DNA of 45,336 nt from Gemmatimonadales bacterium UBA1120 (GCA_002313925.1 DCAZ01000018.1:1-45336), one strand, 5' to 3'. Positions 8,299 to 17,506 are shown, counted from the stretch's first letter. The notes: generated from the sequence alone by a model not told the origin. Numbers and translations: made by a program.

Positions 8299-8499
8299 TT
8301 ACTTGATAATCGCCATAGGTAACAAGACCAAGTAGGCCAGAACTAACAGAAGTGGGGCGGCCGTGATCGACCCCTGAGCTAGCAAGCCATACCCAAGCGC
8401 TAGGCATATGAGTCCCGCACCACCCAACATCGCGTTCACTTTGGTAAACTTAAGAGCAACCGGGGGCTTGGAGACTTTTCGTAGAATCTTCTTGGCCAT
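8299..8499 (-). CDS. Small two-helix membrane protein, DUF3098-like
   Basis: The 66-aa protein has a basic N terminus (MAKKILRKVSKPP), then KFTKVNAMLGGAG and two hydrophobic segments at about residues 24-42 and 47-65. This layout, with a KxNxxxGGxGL entry into the first helix, resembles the DUF3098 family of small inner-membrane proteins. No function is known. It lies 69 bases downstream of the sigma-54 response regulator on the same strand. Base use and length look like a real gene, and nothing overlaps it on the other strand. Confidence 0.65.
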   Translation of the reverse strand: MAKKILRKVSKPPVALKFTKVNAMLGGAGLICLALGYGLLAQGSITAAPLLLVLAYLVLLPMAIIK

Positions 8500-8568
8500 A
8501 TTCCGTCAGCGTGCTAGAGGGTCGCTAATGCTACTTGGGGGCACGACACTAATCAATTCACGTATCAC

Positions 8569-9873
8569 TCAGAGAAGATCTTTAAGTTTTTTCTTAGTGA
8601 TTCCTAGAAGCTCAGCCGCTGCAGCTTCGTCACCTGCACATCGTGCGAGAACCCATTGGACGTGACGAGTAATCGCTAGGTCCAGGGTCAGATCATCCGA
8701 GGTCACACTATGATCTCCTAATACCAGATGGTCTTCTCCGATTACGGATCCTCTCGCAACGATTGCTCCTCTCATTAGAGCGTTCTCAAGCTCCCGAATA
8801 TTGCCTGGCCAGTTATACGAAAGAAGATTTTCTATTGCTGCATCAGAGATACGGTACACCTCCCTGTGGGTCTCTTCACGAACGCGCCCCAACAATGCAC
8901 TCGCAATGAGAGGGATGTCCCCCGGACGATCTCGCAGGGGTGGAACTACGATCTCAACAACCCTAAGGCGAAAATAGAGATCTTCCCGGAACCGGCCTTT
9001 CTTTATCAACTGTTCCACCGGCTGATGTGTCGCAGCAATCACACGAGCATGGGTGGTTTTGGGTTCTTCGCCCCCCACAGGATAGAAAGATCTTTCTTGT
9101 AAGACACGAAGGAGTTTTGTCTGGAAGTCCGGACTCGTATCACCTATTTCATCCAGAAAAATCGTCCCTTCACCCGCTAACTCAAAATAGCCTTTCCTAG
9201 CGCTAATCGCTCCTGTAAATGAACCTTTGGTGTGCCCAAAAAGCTCTGACTCCAGCAGCGTATCTGTTAAAGCTGTGCAGTTGACTGCAATGAATGGCTC
9301 TCCGGAAAATGCAGAGTGCTGGTGAATCGCATGTGCGATAACCTCCTTACCAGTTCCCGTCTCACCACGAATAAGGACAGTTGCACGGTTTCGTGCCAGG
9401 ACACCGATCGTCTTGTAGATCTCAACCATCTGAGGATCACGGCCGATGAGCTGACCCCTTTGAAGAGTAACTTCTTCATCTTCAGTATCCGGACTCTCAT
9501 CGTCCTCATTGAGTTCACGGAAACAGCGTTCTGCTAGAGCTTGCAGCACCTTCGGATCTACTGGTTTTACGAGAAAATCAAAAGCGCCCGATTTCATCGC
9601 TGTCACCGCAGTTTCCATGTCGTCATGACCTGTCATGACGACAACGTAAACGCCCTCCATGGCCTCCCGAATCTTGTTCAGAAGTTCTAGCCCGGACATA
9701 CCAGACATCCTTACGTCTGTCACGATTAGACCTGGATCAAACTTCTTTACCCGAGAAAGTGCCTGTTCAGCACTTTCAGCGATTTCCACATCAAACCCGG
9801 CGTGACTTAGGCGGGTCCTGTAGACCTCAAGGGCATCCTTATCGTCATCGACGATCATTATCCGGCGACTCAT
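8569..9873 (-). CDS. Sigma-54-dependent response regulator (NtrC family)
   Basis: Numbered from ATG 9873, the protein has three domains. A receiver domain (about 3-120) has phospho-acceptor D53 and the MTGH and LVKPVD switch residues. An AAA+ sigma-54 activator domain (about 140-370) has Walker A GETGTGKE near 170, the sigma-54 contact loop as GSFTGA near 217 (Ser for the usual Ala) and Walker B TIFLDEIGD. A short FIS-type helix-turn-helix ends at LLGITKKKLKDLL. The frame runs to TTG 9894, but ATG 9873 has an AGAAG site and starts directly before the receiver. No histidine kinase is adjacent, so it is an orphan regulator here. It follows a membrane zincin gene after 38 bases. Confidence 0.92.
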   Translation of the reverse strand: MSRRIMIVDDDKDALEVYRTRLSHAGFDVEIAESAEQALSRVKKFDPGLIVTDVRMSGMSGLELLNKIREAMEGVYVVVMTGHDDMETAVTAMKSGAFDFLVKPVDPKVLQALAERCFRELNEDDESPDTEDEEVTLQRGQLIGRDPQMVEIYKTIGVLARNRATVLIRGETGTGKEVIAHAIHQHSAFSGEPFIAVNCTALTDTLLESELFGHTKGSFTGAISARKGYFELAGEGTIFLDEIGDTSPDFQTKLLRVLQERSFYPVGGEEPKTTHARVIAATHQPVEQLIKKGRFREDLYFRLRVVEIVVPPLRDRPGDIPLIASALLGRVREETHREVYRISDAAIENLLSYNWPGNIRELENALMRGAIVARGSVIGEDHLVLGDHSVTSDDLTLDLAITRHVQWVLARCAGDEAAAAELLGITKKKLKDLL

Positions 9874-9911
9874 AATGTTCTTCTTATACCCCAAAGATCC
9901 CTATTCTGCAC

Positions 9912-10919
9912 CTATCTTGACTCATGACTATCCTCATCTGAACGATCTCCTCCAATCACTTGTATCCAGTACGCTGGCTGCTCAGGCAGTTCTCTGGCCC
10001 TGAGCCTAGCCATCTTTTCCTGGTTTCTGGTTCGACGCACTTGTACAACCAGAAGCAAGATGAGTGCCAACGCCATCCAAAAGATGGCCGAGTGACTCAA
10101 GATGAAGAGCCAACCGTATCGGTCCTTAACATGCTTCTTCCAGTCTTCCTCAAACTGATTCGTGGTAAGACCAAACACGGATCGAAAGGCGGGCTCAAAG
10201 GCTTTGTCGAGACGCCAGCGATCTAAGAAGACCTTGAGTCCTCGATCACCACTCTCACCGAGAAGGTAGGTGACCGCACTAGCAGATAAGAGATACGCAA
10301 ATTCTGCCTCAGCCCGACTCGATGGCCATCGTAGCGTAAGAGAGTCCATCGGTGGGGCTTTTCCTAGTGCTAAGAGCAACCTCAGCTTCCAAGCTTCCAT
10401 CGCTCTGAACCCACCTGACGCCCACTGAGCGTAACCTTCATCAAACCATCGGGGAGCCCGTAAGCCCTCAAGCGCGTCCGCTAAACCAAGATGGGCCCAC
10501 TCATGTCGGAGCGTGCGTCTCCCTTCCAAATCTAGTAGGCGGGATCCCTTTGCCGTCGTAACCACCAAGGTGCTAAGTCGAGGTATCGCTACCCCTCCAC
10601 TCCACTCTGGAACGACTGACCCCGTGACTTCGTCGAACGCTTCAAGCGAATGGGCTAATACTGCCCGGACGGTACCGGGCACAGAGTCTGGAAGTCCTGG
10701 TAGGGCAACTTGCCCATCCAAAAAGCCCAGAACCGCTGCAGCAACAAGTGAGTCCTCAGCAGTAAAATCTATAAATGCACGCTCTCCGCTAATCCGACGA
10801 TAGGGCTCGCCAGCTAGTGAGTCAGTCAAGTTTTCCTGGGTGGGAGTAGCAGCCACCAATATGGTGATGGATAGTATGAACGGACCAACACCACGTGCGG
10901 AGAGAGTACTCACTCGCAT
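9912..10919 (-). CDS. Membrane-anchored gluzincin metalloprotease-like protein
   Basis: The 335-aa protein starts with a hydrophobic signal segment (residues 10-25). It has a zincin motif HEWAH at 139-143, and the third ligand E161 in WFDEGYAQW lies about 18 residues on, the gluzincin (peptidase MA-like) arrangement. A transmembrane segment near 275-297 precedes a basic tail, so the catalytic domain is predicted outside the cytoplasm with a short cytosolic C terminus of about 35 residues. The active-site residues are intact. The substrate is unknown. It lies between rluD (61-base gap) and the response regulator (38-base gap), so a link with envelope signalling is possible but unproven. Confidence 0.82.
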   Translation of the reverse strand: MRVSTLSARGVGPFILSITILVAATPTQENLTDSLAGEPYRRISGERAFIDFTAEDSLVAAAVLGFLDGQVALPGLPDSVPGTVRAVLAHSLEAFDEVTGSVVPEWSGGVAIPRLSTLVVTTAKGSRLLDLEGRRTLRHEWAHLGLADALEGLRAPRWFDEGYAQWASGGFRAMEAWKLRLLLALGKAPPMDSLTLRWPSSRAEAEFAYLLSASAVTYLLGESGDRGLKVFLDRWRLDKAFEPAFRSVFGLTTNQFEEDWKKHVKDRYGWLFILSHSAIFWMALALILLLVVQVRRTRNQEKMARLRARELPEQPAYWIQVIGGDRSDEDSHESR

Positions 10920-10980
10920 TCTATCTGCTCCTCAGGGAGCTAAAAAAGATGCCTTGCTCCAAAGAATAGCCCCTAGCAAA

Positions 10981-11940
10981 TCAGCTAAGTTCACCTCGTG
11001 CCCATGCTGCAACACTAGATAAATCATCTGGAAGATCCGCTTCAAAGTGCATCTCTATTCCCGTTACCGGGTGCTCGAAGCTGAGTTCTGCCGCATGAAG
11101 AAACTGTCTGGGAACACGACGCGCCAACTCATGAGCCCATGCCCTCTGAGGTCCTCCCATGCCCCGCTCCCACCCCGCTCCATAAACCGGATCGGCGACG
11201 ACAGGATGACCGATGTGAGCAAGGTGTACCCGGATTTGGTGTGTTCTACCCGTCTGAAGACGAACATCAAGAAAATCTGCTCGTGCCCACTGTTCGCGGA
11301 CCCTTAGGTGGGAGATCGCAACTCGACCATCCTCTCGCACAGCCATGCGCTTCCGATCCTTCGAATTTCGACCCAATGATGCGTTGATAGTCATCATAGT
11401 CGTGGAGAGGTGTCCCCAAACGACCGCGCGGTAAACACGCTTGATCCGTCGCTCCCTGAGAGCATCCGAAAGGAAATGATGCGCTTGGTCTGTTTTTGCC
11501 ACTACCAAGAGACCAGATGTGTCTTGGTCGAGTCGGTGAACAATCCCAGGACGTAGTCTGCCTCCGATCCCAGAAAGATCGGAGATATGATACAATAGAG
11601 CATTGACCATCGTACCTGACCGGTGACCCGGAGCAGGATGAACAACCATCCCAGCGGGCTTATCGACAACCACCAGAGCATGATCCTCATGTACTATATT
11701 GAGGGGTATCTCTTCAGCGATCATTTTCACCGGCTGTACAGGCGGAACGACCACTTCGAGTTCGTCACCAGTAGCAACAACTAAGGACTTTCTCGCAGGC
11801 TCTCCATTTACAGAGACCAGCCCCTCGAGAAGTAGTTTCTGTACGCGAGTACGCGACAGACCCAGGCGGTCGGCCAATATCCGATCGACCCGCCCAACCT
11901 CAGTCTCTCGGATTATCAAGTTGTGTGTTTGTGCTTCCAC
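10981..11940 (-). CDS. rluD: 23S rRNA pseudouridine synthase, RluD family
   Basis: The 319-aa enzyme has an N-terminal S4 RNA-binding domain (about 16-65, with DRILADRLGLSRTRVQ) and a RluA-type catalytic domain. The active Asp is D138 in VHRLDQDTSG, and the VVDKPAGMVVHP strand typical of the family is near 91. RluD converts uridines in helix 69 of 23S rRNA to pseudouridine; RluA/RluC-type specificity cannot be excluded, but the S4 domain and the ileS neighbour favour RluD. It starts six bases after the ileS stop. In many bacteria lspA lies between these two genes; here it does not. Confidence 0.92.
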   Translation of the reverse strand: MEAQTHNLIIRETEVGRVDRILADRLGLSRTRVQKLLLEGLVSVNGEPARKSLVVATGDELEVVVPPVQPVKMIAEEIPLNIVHEDHALVVVDKPAGMVVHPAPGHRSGTMVNALLYHISDLSGIGGRLRPGIVHRLDQDTSGLLVVAKTDQAHHFLSDALRERRIKRVYRAVVWGHLSTTMMTINASLGRNSKDRKRMAVREDGRVAISHLRVREQWARADFLDVRLQTGRTHQIRVHLAHIGHPVVADPVYGAGWERGMGGPQRAWAHELARRVPRQFLHAAELSFEHPVTGIEMHFEADLPDDLSSVAAWARGELS

Positions 11941-11946
11941 GGTTGC

Positions 11947-14900
11947 TTACTCTGTTACCATGCTCAATCCGATCTGCACAAGCATGTCATTGATTTCAAC
12001 CTCTCGTAGGTGAGCAAATTTCTCGCCATCAATCTCGTTATCAACAACCAGGTTAAGCGCAAGCGTTTCCCCAGAGATAAACTCCCGGTGCGAAGCAGTT
12101 GCATCCTGCAATCCTCGTGCACCCGCTATGCCTAGCTCGATACGATCGGTAATCTCCAGACCTGCATCCTTTCGGAGCCGCTGAACCCGATTCACAAGCT
12201 CCCTAGCAATGCCTTCGTCCAGCAGTTCATCATCGAGTTCGGTATCGAGCGCCAAAGTCGTCGCGCCCTCCCCCTTTACTAAAAGGGTCCCCGAAGCTTC
12301 CTGAACAATCTCCGCATCGCCATCCACCAAACGATAGAGTTGATCATCAACCGAGATCTCTACTATCCCTCCGTCTCGGTATTCCTCCAGTTTTTCCTGA
12401 GATAGTGCTCGAATGACTTCAGCAGCGGTATTCGTCGCCTTTCCGAATACTGGTCCAAGAGCAGCATAGTTCGGCCGCGCCACGAGCGTGACAAGACCTT
12501 CCAAGCTAGACCGGAAAATCACGTCCTTCACATTGAGTTCTTCGCGGACGACACCGAGAACTTCGCTAGAGAGCTCCTTGCCTTGCGGCAAAATCACCTC
12601 AGCACACCTTAGAGGTTGCCGCACCCGGATCTGCGCCTCCTCCCTAGCTGCCCGACCAAGTGAAACCAGTAGACGCGCAGCCGACATTTCCTGTTCTAGA
12701 TCTTCATTAATTAATTGGACTTCTTCCGGGAAGCGTTGTAGGTGAACACTTTGGTTAGTGAGGGCTCGGTGCATCCAATCAGAGGCAAAAGGAATGATCG
12801 GGGCGGCAAGCCGGGTTACAGTGCCCAAAGCCTCCCATAGAGTTCTGAATGCTGCTCTCGTATCCTGAATATCACTATTCCCCCAAAATCGAGGACGACT
12901 CCGGCGCACATACCAATTAGATAGGTCTTCCACAACGAAATCGCCGAGAGCCCTGTAGGCACGGGTAATCTGGTAGGCCTCTAAATCTTTTCGCACGACA
13001 GAGACTACAGAATCCAACCGCGACAATAGCCATCTGTCCAGCAACGACCGTTCCTCTGGTAAGGGATCAGCATCTGATGGAGACCACTCCTCCGCAGAAG
13101 CATAAAGTGTGAAGAATCGATAGGTATTAAAAAGCGTGTCGAAGAACCGGCGGGCTGCCTCTTTGACACCCATTGAGTCATATCGCTTAGGGACCCAAGG
13201 ATTTGAAGAAGTGATAAAGTACCAACGCAGAGCATCAGACCCGTGTTCTTCGATTGCGTCCCAGGGGTTGACCACGTTCCCCTTCGACTTGGACATCTTC
13301 TGGCCTTCTGCATCTAGAACGAGATCATTGACGATTACGTTCTTGAATGGAGTACCCTTCCCTAGCAAGGTCGAGATAGCTAGGAGCGAGTAAAACCAGC
13401 CTCGAGTCTGATCCAGTCCTTCCGAGATGAAGTCAGCTGGAAAGTGTGTGTCAAACTCATCACTGTTTTCGAAGGGATAGTGCCACTGTGCAAATGGCAT
13501 TGCACCTGAATCAAACCATACATCAATAACCTCAGGCGCACGCCTCATCGTTCCCGCGCACTCAGCGCAGGGCCAGCTATAGTCATCAATGAATGGACGG
13601 TGAGGATCAAAGTCTTCCGGCAGTTTTCCAACTAGTTCAGACAATTCAGAGAAAGATCCAATCCACTGAAGATGATCCCTATCTTCGTCGCAAACCCAAA
13701 CTGGAAGTGGAGTGCCCCAGTAGCGGTCACGTGAAAGTGCCCAATCAACATTGCCCCTGAGCCACTCACCGAAACGGTTCTCGCCGACCTCCGCCGGATA
13801 CCACTTTACCTGGTCATTGTTCGCTAGGAGGGTCTCTCGGAAGCGTGACGTAGCGGCAAACCAAGAGTCTCGAGCAACGTATAGAAGAGGTGATGCACAA
13901 CGCCAACAGTGTGGGTAGCTGTGGGTTACTCGTCCAATGTCAAAAAGCTTTTCCCTCGAGCGAAGTTCATCGACCAAAGCAGAATCAGCATCTTTAACAA
14001 ACTGACCACCCACTAAGGCAGTACTATCTATGAAGCAACCGGCATCATCGATTGGGTTGATCATAGGAAGACCGTGCTTTTGGCCGGCTACGTAGTCATC
14101 TGCCCCGAACGCAGGAGCCATGTGAACAACGCCAGTGCCTTCTTCGGCACTGACGAAGTCCTCCACAACGACAGTCCAACCATTACCACTATCTACAGGA
14201 TCAGGAACGAGGTTTAGCGGCCGCTCATAACGGAGGCCCGCTAGCTCAACTCCCTTCCACTTTGTGCGGACTGTGGCTGTTTCGCCAAACAGAGCTTCCA
14301 CTCGGCTTTCAGCAACTATGTAACAGCCGTTATCACTCAGAACCTCCACGTAAGTGAGATCCGGATGGACTGCTAATCCAGTGTTAGAGGGAACAGTCCA
14401 AGGGGTTGTAGTCCAGACCAAAAAAGCACGACCCGCCGGATCCGGGTCACCTTGATCATTTACGACACGGGCAATGAATATGAGTGAAGGATCCTCGACC
14501 TCCTTATACCCCTGCGCTACTTCGTGAGAGGAGAGCGCTGTTCCACAACGTGGGCAATACGGAACACTTTTGTGGCCACGGTAGAGTAACCCCTTCTCAG
14601 CAAATTCTTTGACTATCCACCAGACTGATTCGATGTAGTCGGGGTGAAAGGTTACATACGGTCTCCAGTATTCCAGCCAGTAGCCGATCCTTTCGCTGAG
14701 TTCCTCCCATTCCTCCTTATAGGTAAAAACAGAATCCTTACAGGTTTGATTGAAGTCCGCGATACCAAGCTCTTCAATTTCTGGTTTCCCACTTATCCCA
14801 AGCTTTTTCTCTGCCTCTATTTCCACGGGCAGGCCATGGGTATCCCACCCGGCGATCCTGGTTACAGTCCGACCCTCCATCGAATGAAAGCGGCAGACCA

Positions 14901-15102
14901 GGTCTTTGATCGTTCGGCCAATTACATGGTGCAAGCCGGGGCGTCCATTGGCGGTGGGCGGACCCTCATAGAACACGAACGGTTCCCCGCCTGCGTTCGC
15001 CGCAAGAGATTGGCGGAAAAGATCTTCCTCTTTCCAGCGCTTGAGGGTTTCCTTCTCTATCTGGATCAGCGTGTCCGGTAACTCGGGATAGCTCTTATTC
15101 AT
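11947..15102 (-). CDS. ileS: Isoleucyl-tRNA synthetase, type 2, GXHH signature
   Basis: The 1051-aa class I synthetase charges tRNA-Ile. Its length and extended C-terminal region fit the type 2 (eukaryote-like) bacterial IleRS rather than the roughly 930-aa type 1. The HIGH signature is replaced by GLHH at residues 56-59 (in ANGRPGLHHVIGR), and the KMSKS loop is intact at 602-606. The CP1 editing domain lies between, with the WDTHGLPVE and WTTTPWT blocks, and Cys pairs such as CPRC and CAEC suggest bound zinc. The ATG overlaps the yggS stop as ATGA. Type 2 enzymes are known to tolerate mupirocin, and those with GXHH are reported, from memory, to be exceptionally resistant. Confidence 0.95.
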   Translation of the reverse strand: MNKSYPELPDTLIQIEKETLKRWKEEDLFRQSLAANAGGEPFVFYEGPPTANGRPGLHHVIGRTIKDLVCRFHSMEGRTVTRIAGWDTHGLPVEIEAEKKLGISGKPEIEELGIADFNQTCKDSVFTYKEEWEELSERIGYWLEYWRPYVTFHPDYIESVWWIVKEFAEKGLLYRGHKSVPYCPRCGTALSSHEVAQGYKEVEDPSLIFIARVVNDQGDPDPAGRAFLVWTTTPWTVPSNTGLAVHPDLTYVEVLSDNGCYIVAESRVEALFGETATVRTKWKGVELAGLRYERPLNLVPDPVDSGNGWTVVVEDFVSAEEGTGVVHMAPAFGADDYVAGQKHGLPMINPIDDAGCFIDSTALVGGQFVKDADSALVDELRSREKLFDIGRVTHSYPHCWRCASPLLYVARDSWFAATSRFRETLLANNDQVKWYPAEVGENRFGEWLRGNVDWALSRDRYWGTPLPVWVCDEDRDHLQWIGSFSELSELVGKLPEDFDPHRPFIDDYSWPCAECAGTMRRAPEVIDVWFDSGAMPFAQWHYPFENSDEFDTHFPADFISEGLDQTRGWFYSLLAISTLLGKGTPFKNVIVNDLVLDAEGQKMSKSKGNVVNPWDAIEEHGSDALRWYFITSSNPWVPKRYDSMGVKEAARRFFDTLFNTYRFFTLYASAEEWSPSDADPLPEERSLLDRWLLSRLDSVVSVVRKDLEAYQITRAYRALGDFVVEDLSNWYVRRSRPRFWGNSDIQDTRAAFRTLWEALGTVTRLAAPIIPFASDWMHRALTNQSVHLQRFPEEVQLINEDLEQEMSAARLLVSLGRAAREEAQIRVRQPLRCAEVILPQGKELSSEVLGVVREELNVKDVIFRSSLEGLVTLVARPNYAALGPVFGKATNTAAEVIRALSQEKLEEYRDGGIVEISVDDQLYRLVDGDAEIVQEASGTLLVKGEGATTLALDTELDDELLDEGIARELVNRVQRLRKDAGLEITDRIELGIAGARGLQDATASHREFISGETLALNLVVDNEIDGEKFAHLREVEINDMLVQIGLSMVTE

Positions 15103-15818
15103 GTGCGTGCACCAAAGAGTGCCGTACCAACCCGAACCATAGTGCTTCCCTCTCGGATTGCGATCTCGAAATCGTTAGTCATGCCCATAGAGAGCTCGGG
15201 ACCCACCACATCCCCCTGGGTCCGTAATTTTTCGTGAGTCTTTCGCAAGACCCGAAACGTGCTGATCAATTTCTTATCATCAGCCCCAAACGGGGCCATT
15301 GTCATTAAGCCTTCGACTCGGATACCCGGAAATTCAGCTACACACAAGATATCATCCACCGCCGAAGCCATATTGAAACCACTCTTTGAGTGCTCCTCAG
15401 AAGTGTTCACTTGGGTCAAAATCCGGACTGTAATTCCTTCTTCTTGAGCAAACTTGGAGATGCGATTTGCAAGTTTTACTGAATCGACTGACTGAATCAG
15501 ATGCGCAAGCTGAGAAGCTCGTCTTGCTTTACGGCTCTGCAAATGCCCAATCATGTGCCAGGTAGCAAAATCTCGCCCGAACTCACGAACCTTTTCCTCA
15601 AGTTCTTCTACCCGGTTCTCACCCAGATCGGTTAACCCTGCAGCCAACGCAGCTGATACGGCATCTACTGGGTGTGCTTTGGTGACCGCTATCAAGCGGA
15701 CACTCTCGAACTCACGCCCGGAAGCATCCGTGGCTTCAGCGATGCGGTCATGAACTTGAGGGAGTGTCTCAGAGAGACGTCTCTCATAGCTGGGATTCAT
15801 CGTAGTATTCGATTTCAT
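15099..15818 (-). CDS. yggS: PLP homeostasis protein, YggS/PLPBP family
   Basis: The 239-aa protein is of the YggS/PROSC family, a fold-type III PLP-binding barrel without known catalysis that helps manage free PLP and amino-acid pools. The PLP Lys is K47 in LIAVTKAHP; the LGENRVEE, WHMIGHLQSRK and LSMGMTNDFEIAI blocks are intact. Length is normal. It is the first gene of the yggS-ileS-rluD unit: its TGA overlaps the ileS ATG by four bases, and a strong terminator separates it from the upstream TonB operon. The start could also be the internal ATG at residue 7. Confidence 0.92.
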   Translation of the reverse strand: MKSNTTMNPSYERRLSETLPQVHDRIAEATDASGREFESVRLIAVTKAHPVDAVSAALAAGLTDLGENRVEELEEKVREFGRDFATWHMIGHLQSRKARRASQLAHLIQSVDSVKLANRISKFAQEEGITVRILTQVNTSEEHSKSGFNMASAVDDILCVAEFPGIRVEGLMTMAPFGADDKKLISTFRVLRKTHEKLRTQGDVVGPELSMGMTNDFEIAIREGSTMVRVGTALFGART

Positions 15819-15835
15819 AGCACACTAAGTAAACG

Positions 15836-15871
15836 AAAGGGACCCCGCCGGAGCTCCGACGGGGTCCCTTT
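15836..15871 (-). terminator. Strong intrinsic terminator after tonB
   Basis: A 12-bp perfect stem (15836-15847 with 15860-15871, AAAGGGACCCCG against CGGGGTCCCTTT) encloses a loop that is itself a 10-base palindrome (15849-15858), so the whole element folds into one long GC-rich hairpin. On the - strand it is followed by a T-rich tract. It lies between tonB and yggS and should end the exbB-exbD-exbD-tonB transcript; it may also act as a bidirectional barrier. Confidence 0.8.
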
Positions 15872-15891
15872 GGATCCTTTAAGGCTCCGTA

Positions 15892-16569
15892 TCAGCGGAC
15901 TTGGAATGTAATCCCGAAAGAGACCCACACAGGAACTCTTTTATCTCGGTTTAATGCCGCTGAAAAACGATACACTCCTGCTACAGCTAGTGCTGCATCA
16001 TCAAGTGCTTGGTGTCCAGAAGTCTCATTGACCTGGAACTGCTGCACAGTCCCTTCCTCATCAATGAAGAAATACACCTGAACAGTACCACCGATGCCAG
16101 CATCCCTAAGGAGAGGTGGATACTCACGTTCCATGGCCCGGATAACTTCTGCTCTATTTTGGATATCCGGAGCCACTGTAAAGGGTGTGAATGTCGGCGC
16201 CGCCGAAAGATCTACAGCCTGCTCTTCAGGGGGCGGAGGTAAGTCTTCGACCGGATTGTCCTCAAAAGTGGTCGGAGCAATCGTTATATCTTCATCAATA
16301 TCTGCAGATGCCATCACCGGTGTAGCTGGACGAGCTATCTGTTGTGGTGGTGGTGGAATTTCAATCTCTGGTGGTAGATCGATTGCCTCTAACTCGTCCG
16401 ACTCGAAAGAAAAGTCCGCCGCGGTAAGTTCTGGCCAAAAAGCAAACGCGGAGAAGTGGACGAGCGTAGCTACAATCATAGACCCCCAAAACCAGGAACT
16501 GAAACTTCGTTTCAGACGATCATTAGCAGTCTCTTGACTTTCGATTGTTACAGCTCCGTCAGCGCTCAT
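15892..16569 (-). CDS. tonB: TonB-family energy transducer
   Basis: The 225-aa protein has the TonB layout: a cytoplasmic N terminus, one membrane helix (about residues 27-46), a long Pro/Glu-rich periplasmic spacer (PPEIEIPPPPQ, later PPPPEEQ) and a C-terminal TonB domain (about 140-225) with YPPLLRDAGIGG and VQVYFFIDEEG. It transmits proton-motive force from ExbB/ExbD to outer-membrane receptors for siderophores, B12 or other nutrients. The ATG overlaps the stop of the second exbD gene as ATGA. No receptor gene is within the window. Confidence 0.9.
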   Translation of the reverse strand: MSADGAVTIESQETANDRLKRSFSSWFWGSMIVATLVHFSAFAFWPELTAADFSFESDELEAIDLPPEIEIPPPPQQIARPATPVMASADIDEDITIAPTTFEDNPVEDLPPPPEEQAVDLSAAPTFTPFTVAPDIQNRAEVIRAMEREYPPLLRDAGIGGTVQVYFFIDEEGTVQQFQVNETSGHQALDDAALAVAGVYRFSAALNRDKRVPVWVSFGITFQVR

Positions 16570-17015
16570 CGTCTCTCCCTCTGCATGCTCTGCTCTAACT
16601 GTGTCGCGAAAACCACACGAACAACACCGGCATTCACCAGCGCTGTCTGCAGCTGGTCCATATAGCGGTATGGCACTTCCCGATCGCCACGAACCGAGAT
16701 CACTAGTGCTCTTTCAGATGCAGCGTAGAGAGGAGCAACAATTGTAGTAGCTTGCTCCATCGTGTGTGGCTGGTCGTTGATGAAGACCCCGCCTTCCCGC
16801 TCCAGCCAAATATTAAGGATATTTTTCTGCTTCTCATCAATCTTCTGTGCAGACTCTGCCTCTGCCCACTCGATCGGACGATCACGATCACGTTGGAAGA
16901 CAGTAGTGACCATAAAGAAGATCAATAAGAGAAACGCGATATCAGCCATCGACGAAGAAGGGATCTCTGACGACGCTTTTGAACTCTTCTCGAACCCACC
17001 ACCCTTGATCGCCAT
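16566..17015 (-). CDS. exbD: ExbD/TolR-family proton-channel subunit (second copy)
   Basis: This 149-aa ExbD/TolR-type protein has one membrane helix (about 23-42, SMADIAFLLLIFFMVTTVF) with the essential Asp in MADIAF. The periplasmic domain ends with LVNAGVVRVVFAT. It pairs with ExbB to form the proton-driven motor. It is the second of two tandem exbD genes: it begins two bases after the first and overlaps tonB by four. The two copies share the N-terminal SSxVPTSSMADIAFLLLIFF pattern but differ in the periplasmic part, so they may form a hetero-dimer or serve different partners. TolR function cannot be excluded. Confidence 0.9.
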   Translation of the reverse strand: MAIKGGGFEKSSKASSEIPSSSMADIAFLLLIFFMVTTVFQRDRDRPIEWAEAESAQKIDEKQKNILNIWLEREGGVFINDQPHTMEQATTIVAPLYAASERALVISVRGDREVPYRYMDQLQTALVNAGVVRVVFATQLEQSMQRERR

Positions 17016-17017
17016 AC

Positions 17018-17443
17018 CTAGTTCTCCAATACCTGGAGTGAGATGCGCTCTGCATTAGCTGAATGTAGTGCGTCCAAAACATCGACCATGAACTTATAAG
17101 GAGCATCCGGGTGCGTCTTTACAGCAGCAATCAAATTAGGATTCGAAGTCACTTCCTGGCGCCACAATCCTTCGATCTCTTGCGGCCGCATCTGTTGCTC
17201 CTGCTGACTCTCACCTCTTTTCACAACTACGATGCCAGATGACTGGATCAGAAGGTGTAGAATGTTCTTTTGGCTGACCTGGGCTTCCTCACCTGGCTCG
17301 GGAAGTACAATTGCCAAGCCCTTATCCTTGGGAAACGTAGTCGTGACCAGAAAGAAGATCAGCAGTAGGAAAGCGATATCGGCCATCGACGATGTAGGAA
17401 CCTCGCTGCTGGCCTTCGATTTTTTGTTACCTAGAACCGACAT
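17018..17443 (-). CDS. exbD: ExbD/TolR-family proton-channel subunit (first copy)
   Basis: The 141-aa ExbD/TolR-type protein has a membrane helix at about residues 18-38 (SMADIAFLLLIFFLVTTTF) with the proton-carrying Asp in MADIAF. A periplasmic domain follows (PYKFMVDVLDALHSANAERIS near the end). It lies 63 bases after exbB and two bases before the second exbD. Charged periplasmic loops differ from the neighbouring copy, which argues for distinct roles. Placed with ExbB and TonB, it most likely powers TonB-dependent uptake. Confidence 0.9.
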   Translation of the reverse strand: MSVLGNKKSKASSEVPTSSMADIAFLLLIFFLVTTTFPKDKGLAIVLPEPGEEAQVSQKNILHLLIQSSGIVVVKRGESQQEQQMRPQEIEGLWRQEVTSNPNLIAAVKTHPDAPYKFMVDVLDALHSANAERISLQVLEN

Positions 17444-17506
17444 TTCCGCTCCCGGTTTTGTTAACTAACAAAATAGTGGTGATTAGCGCTATGTGACTTC
17501 GAAATC

